Source of the DNA: Tethya wilhelma
Taxonomy: Eukaryota; Porifera; Demospongiae; Tethyida; Tethyidae
Length of the DNA stretch: 64,000 nt
NCBI GenBank assembly: GCA_964030475.1
Contig: CAXIPT010000017.1
Span: 214,816-278,815 of the forward strand
Direction of reading: 5' to 3'
How positions within the stretch are numbered: position 1 is the first letter of the stretch; the number at the start of each line of letters is the position of its first letter. The notes below the pieces were generated by a model. It was given only the letters and a program-made list of their open reading frames with translations, ran no database searches and was not told the DNA's origin. Position numbers and translations under genes: made by a program. Below, in pieces: positions 32,621 to 42,352 of the stretch.

Positions 32621-33207
32621 AACATTCTGATGACTAAATGTTGCATTTCAAATGGTATCTATAGACTTAAAAGCTTAAGTATAAGTAGGCAAATTAGATT
32701 AGATTCCAAGATCTCAACTTGGGTATAAAAATGAAGTAGTCATGTGCCGAAATCGAGACATGCATGCCTTGTTTCCTTACTTTTTATAGCACTGCATGCC
32801 CATTCCTACACTGCTAATTTTTTTGAAAGTTTTACTACTTGTTTCTTTACTTTTTTATCACTGTAGTGTGAGTATACATGCCTGGAGACTATCAGAGGCT
32901 GGTTATAGTCTCTACAAAAAGCTTGAGTATATAGTAGAAAAATTTTCATTAAGCTCAAGTAGGCTAATGCGCATACGCATTAAATGCCACGTGGATAAGA
33001 TAACAACCTTTGAACTCTACTACAAAAAATGGCTACACTGCCAAGTACACAAATTTATACTAAAGTTTCAAAGCTCTCTAGTTCTTGTTTTAACGCATTC
33101 AGGCAGTAAACGAGAGTAAAAGATCCAAGTTTGGATGAAAAGAAGTTACTTTGCATTGTCAAAACTAGCTCAATGCCTTTTGTTTCTCTGGAAATCACGT
33201 TCAAGTA

Positions 33208-33231
33208 AGTAAGTAAGTAAGTAAGTAAGTG
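33208..33231. repeat. (TAAG)n microsatellite
   Basis: Six or more AAGT units. The surrounding 32620-33778 shows no supported gene. Confidence 0.85.
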
Positions 33232-33778
33232 AAAACAAAATTGCGTGGGTGTAGCTTCCGACTAGCGCTCTCTATGAGTGCTTTGGAAAGTTTCTGTGAG
33301 GTTTAGGTCTTACAAGCAGTTGGTAATCTGCCTAAGAGAGCTTCTGAGCAAGTTTGAAGGCTTAACTTTGTTTTGCTAGATTTTTATGGTGATAAACATT
33401 TTGTATTGTGTCAATGGGGCAGTCAACCCATTCCTACTGATATAGTAAAATAAATTTAAAATTTTAAATTTTTCTAAGCATTGCATTCCATGGATAATTT
33501 TTTGTTCTAGCTGTCAGGAGCTTTTACGTGCATAATGGAACGTAATTTAACCGCTATATAGGTGTAGAAATGGACATTGCCAATAATAGTAACTGAACTC
33601 AGTCACAGACTAGACACACTGTCTGTGACAAGCCAGCATGCAGCAACCAGTCTCATGAGTGCCTGGCTCTATATCATGCATGGGGCTGTACATGAATCAC
33701 CGAGTGATTCAGATATATAGATAGTCAATGCGTGCGCATGAGGCTCAGTATGGCTCAGCCACCCATCACGAAAACTAT

Positions 33779-33997
33779 GTACAATGAAACCTCCAAACAA
33801 AGCCACTTTGGGGACAATATAAATTCAGCTTGTTTCTCCTTTGTCACTGAGAGAGGATGTCCTCTTCTCAGAGGTTCTGTTCATATTGCTACAATATGGA
33901 ATTGGAATTTTTGGGAACTAAGAATTGTCCGCCTTTGTTGAGAGGTTTATTATATAGTGTCCCTATCTCAGAGGGTCCACTATATCAGAGGTTCTAC
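33779..33997 (+). mobile_element. pogo/Tigger-like MITE, copy C
   Basis: GTACAATGAAACCTCCAAAC at the start, the same interior as copy A, and CTCAGAGGGTCCACTATATC near the end. Confidence 0.65.
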
Positions 33998-34383
33998 TGA
34001 ATCATGTAAACTACATAATTTATACATTGAGTCCATTCTTAATAATGCCTACCTTCTGTACCATGTAATCCTAGAATCATTCACAGTTGTATGGTGAAGA
34101 TGCATAAACGAAGATATCCATTTGTTTGTTATCTCTTGGAAAGTTTTACTTTATTGATGCCTTGCCTTCCACTGATAGTGTTCTGGTTTGATCTGCATAA
34201 CTGTTATCATGACGTGTTATTAGACTAATGCCTGCGACTGTACTTACCCAATTTTTTTTCAGCTGCGTGTGCACACTCCGAATACGCATGCGCAATCGTT
34301 CTCAATTTCCGCGTGAATGCGCATGCGCAAGAATCAAATAACGAGTCTTACGGTACGGTATAATAATGACAGCTCACACAGAA

Positions 34384-34391
34384 TATAAAAG
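34384..34391 (+). promoter_or_regulatory. TATA box of SNTX-like gene 2
   Basis: TATAAAAG, 115 bp before the ATG. Two GCATGCGC palindromes lie just upstream at 34284-34294 and 34319-34328. Confidence 0.7.
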
Positions 34392-34498
34392 GAGCCCTCT
34401 CTTGGCTAAATTTTATTTTATCTTCTCGGTACTGAGAGAAAAAAAGGAGCTCTTTTTTTTAAGCTATCTGCACAACTATCCTGACTGATATCAACGCC

Positions 34499-36736
34499 AT
34501 GTCTACTGCTGATGAAACCAGAGTCATGCCTGCTCTAGGGAGGCCATTCTATCTCGGGATGCTCTACGATTGTCGCTCGGACAACCTCGTTCCTGGAGTG
34601 ACCCTCTGGGATAAAGAGATGATCAAGGAAGCAACATCTCGTCACTCCGAAAAGACCGACTCCTTCTCCATAATCACTGAGGATACTGTCCAAAACAAGG
34701 CCTCCAGCCTTAACGTTGAAGCAGGTTTGAGCCTCAGTGCAATGGGAGGCTTGGTCAAAGTAGAAGGCTCTGCAAAATACATGAAGAATGACTGTACATC
34801 CAGCCGTCAAGCTCGTGTCTCAATGCACTATTCCATGACCTCTCATTTTGATCAGCTCACCATGGGTGCTTTAGCCAGTGAGAATATCAAATTCACTGAA
34901 GTTTTCGAAAAAAAAAATGCCACTCATGTAGTAACAGGTGTCAAATTTGGTGTCCAAGCATTCTTTGTCTTTGACCAGCAGTGCTCTTCAAGTGAGAGTG
35001 TTCAAGAAATTTCTGGAAAGATGAATATTCTCATAGAAAAAGTGCCTTCATTCCAAATTAAAGGATCTGGTGAAGTTAAACTGGATGATGAAGAAAAGGA
35101 TTTAGCAGAAAGTCTTCGGTGTACCTTCATTGGTGATGTCAATCTTGACAAGCTTCCTGTCACTTTTGAGGAAGCTGTAAACACCTACCAACACCTGCCT
35201 GAGAAAATCCATGGTGATCAACCAGGGGAATATCCAACCAATGTTGTTCCTCAGAAAGTTTGGCTCCACCCTCTGAGCATGCTTGACGACAAAGCAGCTA
35301 AATTCATGCAAGAAATCAGCAACGAACTTGTAGCTCAAGTACAGAATGTTGTTGAGGATCTCCACAAAGCAGAGCTGAAGGCTTATGCTCTTGGGGAAAG
35401 AAAAGTGTGCAAATATTTCTCAGAAATACAAGATCAGCTTGAGCATTTTGCCCGACTTGTCTCCATGTACAAGGTAGACTTCTTGAAGAAAATTGTAGAT
35501 CTTTTGCCAGAAATTCGAGGAGGCACAAAACAGGAAGACAATCTCACTGCTGAGTTAGCCCACAATGAAAATTCTCCATATGTCTATTCTAGCTTGAACT
35601 TCTGGCTAAAAGAAAAAGAGCAGAAAATCAACGGATTGGATGCTTACATTGAAGAACTATCCAAGTCTAAAAAGATCCAATTTGCTACCTCCATGGGAGA
35701 GCTTGAAACAGAAATGCTGAAATATGATTCTGGAAACTTGATTTGCCTAGAGCTTGTTGTACCACAAAATTACGATCCCAATGGAACTTTGAAAAAGATG
35801 ATTCTGCATCAATCTGATGATGGGGCTAGACAAGTTGATCTACAATCAGAGAAGTATCCCAAGGACCTAATACCCAACATAAGAAAGGGTAGAAAAAATT
35901 TCCTAAGGCTTGTTGATTCTGACGCCACCAGAGTGTTTGAGGAGCTTGCTGCATTGACTGGCAACAAAGAATGCTGCAAATATGCTGAGGCAAACTACCC
36001 TGGACTGGAAAAAGAACTTAAATTCATCGTCATGATTTACAGTGATCCAAAAGAGACAGAAAATCCGAAAAAATATGGAGCAAAAATTGTATTCTACTAC
36101 CAAGGACAACTAGAGGAGTTCCATGAACCAAGTAAACCAGCCAAACCGTATGTTGCTTACACAACACACAACAGCATTACGCTATATTTTTATGAGGGTC
36201 CTGCACACAATTTGGAGGTGCATTACCAAGCTGAAGGGAAGAAGAATCATGAAGTAGAATATCTTGATGGTGACAGTAAGTATGTTATACTGAGTCATTT
36301 GCCGTCAAACACCGCCTACAACATTAAAATCTGGGCTAATTATCTGCTAATTGACAAAACCGTGGAGAGTGATACGACTGCAACAAGAACCCAAATCAAT
36401 GTATTAAAGTTGCGTATGCAGAAAGGCAAAGAAACTCCCCGAGAATACGCACGAATAGAAAATGAAAAAACTGATGGCAGGCACGTGTGGCTCTGTAAGG
36501 ATGATAAATCAAAACTAAAGTTCAAGCATTTTCAACAAACTGGTTTCTCAAACTGGGTCATCAAGTCAGCTGATAATAAGATAGAAACAACTTGTACAGA
36601 GAAACCTCCAGCTGATGTCCCTTACAATGCTGAGTGGCCTTCTCCCTACCATGTTACAGAGATATTTCTTGCAAAGGATAATAAATGGAGGCCTTTTCAA
36701 AAGAACTATAGTGAACAATTAGCAGCACAAATATAA
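34499..36736 (+). CDS. Stonustoxin-like (SNTX/MACPF superfamily) protein 2
   Basis: Intronless, 745 residues, starting at the ATG preceded by ATCAACGCC, a context shared with gene 3. Domain order is as in gene 1: MACPF-like N-terminal domain (about 1-265), helical FAT-like part, thioredoxin-like part (about 385-520), FN3-like domain and Trp-rich C-terminal module. The N-terminal ~340 residues are nearly the same as in gene 3 (RPFYLGMLYDCRSDNLVPG in both), whereas from about residue 345 onward it follows gene 1 (KKIQFATSMGEL, ECCKYA, FN3 and tail). It is therefore a mosaic of the two neighbours. There is no signal peptide. By family knowledge the N-terminal fold can build membrane pores in fish venom relatives; activity here is unknown. 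Confidence 0.85.
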   Translation: MSTADETRVMPALGRPFYLGMLYDCRSDNLVPGVTLWDKEMIKEATSRHSEKTDSFSIITEDTVQNKASSLNVEAGLSLSAMGGLVKVEGSAKYMKNDCTSSRQARVSMHYSMTSHFDQLTMGALASENIKFTEVFEKKNATHVVTGVKFGVQAFFVFDQQCSSSESVQEISGKMNILIEKVPSFQIKGSGEVKLDDEEKDLAESLRCTFIGDVNLDKLPVTFEEAVNTYQHLPEKIHGDQPGEYPTNVVPQKVWLHPLSMLDDKAAKFMQEISNELVAQVQNVVEDLHKAELKAYALGERKVCKYFSEIQDQLEHFARLVSMYKVDFLKKIVDLLPEIRGGTKQEDNLTAELAHNENSPYVYSSLNFWLKEKEQKINGLDAYIEELSKSKKIQFATSMGELETEMLKYDSGNLICLELVVPQNYDPNGTLKKMILHQSDDGARQVDLQSEKYPKDLIPNIRKGRKNFLRLVDSDATRVFEELAALTGNKECCKYAEANYPGLEKELKFIVMIYSDPKETENPKKYGAKIVFYYQGQLEEFHEPSKPAKPYVAYTTHNSITLYFYEGPAHNLEVHYQAEGKKNHEVEYLDGDSKYVILSHLPSNTAYNIKIWANYLLIDKTVESDTTATRTQINVLKLRMQKGKETPREYARIENEKTDGRHVWLCKDDKSKLKFKHFQQTGFSNWVIKSADNKIETTCTEKPPADVPYNAEWPSPYHVTEIFLAKDNKWRPFQKNYSEQLAAQI

Positions 36737-38279
36737 TTTGTCATGCCATATTGAAGATGCACACTTGAATATTGTGGTTATTGTTAACACCCTGGCCCAT
36801 TTTTTTTAAAGTAATCAGTGTATATATAGTTGTAGTTTATGGTATTATTTCTCTCCAAATGCATGTGTTATGTTGTTGTAATTGATTATTGAGTTATAAT
36901 ATACTATAGTTATAATTATAATTGTGAACATGCACACTATTACCCTGTATTGATTTCTTAAGGTTAATTGACTCCAATGTTTTGCATAGATTATAATAAT
37001 ATACATGAGTTATGGTACATTATTATACATGTATATTCACTCTGATTTTTTTATTGTTGAGTTGCTATTATATATTAATCATTATAATTATTATCATTAC
37101 ATGCCTTATTATGTAACCTTTTCTTACAGCTATGCAGTTATTAATATAATTATACATTAATTATGTGATCGACCTTTGCCATTCAAGTTAGAATATTGTG
37201 TGTATACATTACTAATTGTTTTGTGAGAATCAAAAATTATTTCATAAAAAATAAAGCTATCTATAATTAGCTGAGATATAGCCTTGTTTATATGCACCCC
37301 CAATTCTCCCATCTATAGCTCTAGTCCTCCCCTTCCTTACTCAGTGAGGCTTGACTGTAGGTATTGATGAATTATGCTTTTCATATCTCCGATTATTCTA
37401 TTTTTTATGCCTGATAATTGTGCCTATTATACTCAGCAGGTCACCTATTATGGTCAAAAAAATTTTACTGAATCTAAAGACGTACAACAATTTGCTGTAC
37501 AGCAGCATAATTTAAGTGATGCAGTTGGTCACTGCCGGTGATGTAGTCCTCTATAAAAGATTTTGTGTTCAAGAAAAAGTATTTTTATAGTAATGAAAAC
37601 ACCCTATATAGTGATGACCATTGCCCAATCTGAGAGAAATTTGAGTTCAAATTTCTACCTATTATTCCCACATTATACAGGTATGCTCTAGATTTTTCAA
37701 GCACCTATATTATTCTAAAATTATGCTAGCATAATTCATCAATGCCTACTTAACTGTATAATAAGGTACAATCATAATTATATATCAATCTATTGTAGGC
37801 TTACTCAGCACACACCCCTAGCTCTTACAAGTTCTTTCCTATATTATGTCGAGTTGGACGCATACAAAATAATATTAATGAACTATGTAACTATAATATG
37901 GATATATCCACACGATTCCTCATATATACAGTTATGGAATTAATAGCACTCTAGCTACCACTCGTACGGCCTATTTTTTTATCATTTTGCCATACTCTGG
38001 CAGCTGGAGTGCATAATTGCAACCTATACTAATAAATGGTGTCTATACTGCGCTTCAGCAGAACTATACCTTTTCACAAGTTCAGCCTGGTAAGGATTTG
38101 CTCAACTACGTGTCACCGCAGTTTTTACAGACATCTTCTCACTTATTACCCTCATGGATCACACAGCAAGAGCCATGGATTGGAAGTCTGTTATCTAGTC
38201 ACCAAAGTGTTGCCATGGCATGGAAATGTTCCCTCAAGACATGCAATTATTATCTAGTTGTTGTGGGTGTTTTCTTTTA
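36737..38279. other. AT-rich intergenic DNA
   Basis: Presumed 3' UTR of SNTX-like gene 2 (AATAAA at about 37250), then AT-rich sequence. No gene is supported. Confidence 0.6.
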
Positions 38280-38490
38280 TTATGATTTTTTTTTAAAGTC
38301 ATGCATGCCACTTTCTCATATATATATATACACCATCATCAGTGCTGATAGGTCAATAAAGTTAGTGGCGTCAGCTCCAACTGAGCCAGCTGCAGCCCAG
38401 ACAAATATCCTAGCAACAATTACTATAGTAAATTAAGTCATGTGTGACAGCTTAATATATCTCATGTAGATAAACAACACTCCCATGGAC
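38280..38490 (+). repeat. Dispersed X-box-like repeat, copy 7
   Basis: Head AAAGTCATGCATGCCACTTT, then GGTCAATAAAGTTAGTGGCG, core ATATCCTAGCAACAATTACT at about 38405-38424, TCATGTGTGACAGC, and tail ATAAACAACACTCCC running straight into an SNTX tail copy. Confidence 0.8.
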
Positions 38491-40010
38491 ATTATGACGC
38501 TGACTATACTACCCAAATGACTCCGTCAAAGATGTGATTAATGCTTTCTAATGGAGAATGGATTCCACTAAGTGAATTCTACAATGATAGTGGTGCCAGT
38601 ACACAACTTCAACTGAGCCAGCCGAGACAAATATCCTAGCAAAAATTAGTAAATGAAGACCAACGAAAGTGCTTATAACCTGAATATATATAGCAATTTA
38701 TTGCATGCTCACACATGACACTCATCGATAGGAACAGCTATATAAGAATAATCGAATACCTACATTAACAGCAAACATATACTGTATAGCAGGAAAGTTT
38801 TGCAGGGTTTAACTGACTTTTGTGGTTTTCGTGGATCACAATCCATCCACAAAATTCTCTGTAACATACATACATGTATATGGGTGTTGCACATGCAGCT
38901 CATCCGTGAAAATTAAAACGTAAAAATCTTTGACGAGAGACGTCTGTGAAAGTTCGACACAACAAAACTTTCCTGCTGTATATGGTATACTTGTTCGAAG
39001 TACCAGCACTACTATTGTATATAGTGGTATTGCTCACTAAATTTACTTCGAGAGTAAGTCAGCTGTCTTTCTATCAAATGGAAACCTTTAATCAATTCAT
39101 ATGGGCATGATTTAGCAGGTGCATGTCCATGGCCTCAAAGCTTAGTGCTCAGAGATGCTGAAAAGCTTCAGATCTCATGAACTACACAGGTAATTTTTGG
39201 CTAAATGTAAATTTTTTTAGATAATTTCGACACACATACACACAGAGACAAAACGACTAATAATGCCACCCTTAGTGCACATGTGCAACAAATTTTAAGG
39301 TTAATTAATCAGAAAGCATTAATGACAGAGTCATTTGAGTAGTAGTCAGCATCATAATGTGGGAGTGTTGTTTATCTACAAGATAATGGAGGATGGATCC
39401 CACTAAGTGAATTCTACAATGATAGTGGTGTTAGTACACAATCTCAATGGAGCCAGCCGAGACAAATATCCCATATATATAGCAGCAATCGCGTGATAGA
39501 TACCTCATGTAGAAGTAATAAATGTTTTTAATGGAGGATGCATGGATTCCATGCACTAAGTAAACTCTACAATAATAGTGGTGTCAGTACACAACCCCAA
39601 CTGAGCCAGCCGAGACAAATATCCTAGCAACAACTGCTGTAGCCATGCATGAAATGAGGTACCTAAGGTGCTTAAATGGCGCTTCACCCTTGGCGCCATC
39701 ATGGTGCTGCTTTTGATTCAAAGACTGGAGCTGTTGTTTTTGAGATATAGTTGGAACACACACACATATATGTGTACATGTGCAACAAAGTTAAATCATG
39801 TAGATGCACTCTCACATTATGACCCTGACTACTACCCAAATTACTCTGTAAAAGAACGAGTAGCTAATTAATGTTTTCTAATGGAGGATGGATTCCACTA
39901 AGTAAACTCTACAAATGATAGTGGTGCCAGTACACAACCCCAACTAGCCAGCTGAGACAAATATCCTATAGCAACAATAGCTATAACAAATTAATGGATG
40001 TATGATAGCA
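38491..40010 (+). repeat. Array of repeat copies fused to fragments of an SNTX-like gene tail
   Basis: Four fragments match the last ~35-90 bp of SNTX-like gene 3 (44448-44536): 38495-38590, 39386-39423, 39526-39580 and 39820-39921. Each reads through GGATTCCACTAAGT-type sequence to CTACAATGATAG, then directly into the CCAGTACACAACCCC segment of the dispersed repeat. An inverted piece of the same junction lies at about 39303-39380. All are broken by stops and indels, so none is coding. Confidence 0.8.
38778..38989. mobile_element. MITE inside the fused-tail array
   Basis: Terminal inverted arms 38779-38801 and 38964-38988 (ACTGTATAGCAGGAAAGTTT-like) flank about 160 bp of non-coding DNA. Confidence 0.7.
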
Positions 40011-40599
40011 TAAATTGATACCAGTATCAACTGTCCAAAAGTAACAGTAATTTCATTAGAATCGTTTAGAAATTGTGAAACAGAATCTAATAACTTATGT
40101 ACTACATGTTATATTCATATGAGAAAAACAACTTGAATAGCTATAAACAAAATTTTGTGATCGTGGGGAGTAGTATTATATTATTAAATTTTTTTGCATC
40201 AGTCTAAGGGAAGAATTGACGATCAATAATGGTCAATATGGTACGATGACAGTTGACAGTTAACATGTGACTAAATATGTTCTAATTTGCAGTGAAGGAC
40301 TTGAATCACATGTACATTCATTAGTCCCCTAGCTACAGCAGTTCTTAAAGTGTGTATGCCCTTTTTTTCCTTCTTTTTTTTCTGGGGAAAGTGATACACG
40401 TATACGTACAATTGTAGTGCTCCAATTTTACGATATCGTTGATTACTTTTAAATCTCTTATCATCAACACGGTAAGAGACTCACACTCACGGCACATACA
40501 ACAGTCTTACTTTAAATTTACGATGTAACAAACCGTCCTGAAGGGAGGGAGGAGAGAGAGAGGATATCTTTAGCTTATACTGCAGATAGCTATAGCGAT
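40011..40599. other. Possible remnant of an SNTX 3' UTR, then AT-rich DNA
   Basis: 40021-40110 resembles the sequence after the stop of SNTX-like gene 3 (AATTTCATTA...GTTT...AATTGTG/ACATTGTAG), suggesting that the fragment at 39820 and its UTR came from a once-complete copy. Nothing else is visible. Confidence 0.4.
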
Positions 40600-41368
40600 T
40601 TGCAAATTAAAAGCAAAAAAGAAAATTAACATACATTATAACTAATTTTTGTTGAACTTGATTTAGTTATGCATCTTTCAATCAGCTTCATCCAAATAGC
40701 TGAAGAAAGAGAAAAGACATCCAGTCGTAATAACCACTCCCTAGTAAGCATTCTAAATAATGCCCTCCTTACAAATGACTCAGTATCTCTGCCTCTCCCA
40801 AGTCCAGCTCTTGCCTCAATAGAGCCATTGGCACCTGCTCTGTCTCCACAGAGAGAGAGGTCAGGGTTAACTGGCGCATCTTGTGAACACAGAAGTCATA
40901 ATCCAAGCCTACAGATCATAAGTTGAATTTAGAAATTATGAAATTGACGACCCTTTACCAATGGAAAATGCATGGGGAAAATCTACCTACCTAAACTTGT
41001 GATGTAGACTTTTCGTCGAAGAGAAGTTGTCTTCTTTTATTCAAACTTGTCTTCGACGAAAACGTTCAACAACTGCAAAGAAAAACCCATAAATGACCAA
41101 AGTGGACCAATCTAGCCTATTATGAATGCCAATTGGGCCCAAAGTGTACCAAAATAAAAAGCATTCTGCTGACCTGATAACTCTTTCGTCCTTCCAAAGC
41201 AGTGATAGGAGTTAGAGTCAATAAATGGTCAAACACAAACTGAATAGGATCAGATATCATCAAGACAATGAGTCTCTCGGCCAGCTGGCTCACTTGTGAG
41301 GCTTCAGTCTGGTCCATGTACGTCTGAGAAGGTCTGTGAGTAGCTGACTAGACAAACTGTGTGTGTGT

Positions 41369-41422
<54 letters not shown>

Positions 41423-41760
41423 CGGAGAGTAAATACCTCTGCTAAAGAAAGAGGAATCCTCACGTACCTTACTGTGGGAGTTCTTTATGCTCAAAGATGA
41501 CATGACATTGCTCGATGATTTGCTGAAGACGCTGAAGCAGTTCAGTATCAGGTGAGGAAGAAATATCACTACCTTTATCGCGGAGATACTCCTCTAGTTC
41601 TTCACACTACAGGTGTGTGTGGATATGAGTGAACATGGGCTCGTTTGTGAGACAGAAACAGTAGTGGTGTACGTTATTTAGAAACATTATTTGTCCTGTT
41701 TGTTTTCAGCAATATCATTAAGCCATGGCGGTACAAACAGTGGGAGAATTCACACTACTA
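40600..41760 (-). pseudogene. eIF3m pseudogene with internal deletion
   Basis: Minus-strand segments correspond to exons 9 (about 40637-40697), 8 (about 40770-40915), 7 (about 40990-41075), 6 (about 41175-41350), 2 (about 41468-41607) and 1 (about 41700-41757) of the intact gene. Exons 3-5 are absent: a single (AG)n tract at 41372-41420 joins the flank of exon 6 to the flank of exon 2. The exon 7 and 8 copies have in-frame stops, the start ATG is changed to GTG, and the exon 1 donor is lost. The last exon is barely recognisable at 40500-40560. Confidence 0.88.
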
Positions 41761-42236
41761 TACTTCCACACCACCATAATAAAAAATTATTAGGTTTGGT
41801 CCACCATATGATGTCTTCTATGAATTGACATTATGCTTTGTACAGTCATTACGGATTACATTGTGTTCACTACCATATACTAAGTAACCCACATAACACC
41901 TAGCTACATAATGCATTGAATCACTGTAATTATTAATTCAATGGACTTTTATTCCACCCAGCTATAGTAAATGTAATAACAGTAAGCATCATGTAAATTG
42001 CATGTGCTTTTGAGAAAATTTAAAAGTTTTGACCATGCCAATTTATAATACCTGTAATAGGTCCAGGGTTTGTTTCCACATCTCTTGCTAGCAGGAGGAG
42101 CATTGCCAGAGAGGAAGGCTGTGGAGGAGAATCCATTTGAGGAGTGACATCACGTGGACACGACACGACTTGGAGCGCATGCGCAGTAGCATAGCTATGC
42201 GGTCGATCCGAGATTCTTGCGATCCGGGTGTGCAAG
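41761..42236. other. Upstream region of SNTX-like gene 3
   Basis: AT-rich and then GC-richer toward 42050-42230, with a GCGCATGCGC palindrome at 42175-42184. No gene is supported. Confidence 0.5.
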
Positions 42237-42244
42237 TATAAAAG
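42237..42244 (+). promoter_or_regulatory. TATA box of SNTX-like gene 3
   Basis: TATAAAAG, 116 bp before the ATG at 42353, matching the position in gene 2. Confidence 0.7.
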
Positions 42245-42352
42245 AAGGTGTCTACTTCCATAAACTCATTCTGAATTTCTTTCTAAACTGATCACTGAGA
42301 TTCAAAAGCAAGGAGCTCTGTCTACAAAACCATTTTGACTGATAGCAACGCC

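Noticed and set aside
38017..38436. 139-codon plus frame
   Set aside because: It runs into the dispersed X-box repeat and has no conserved motif.
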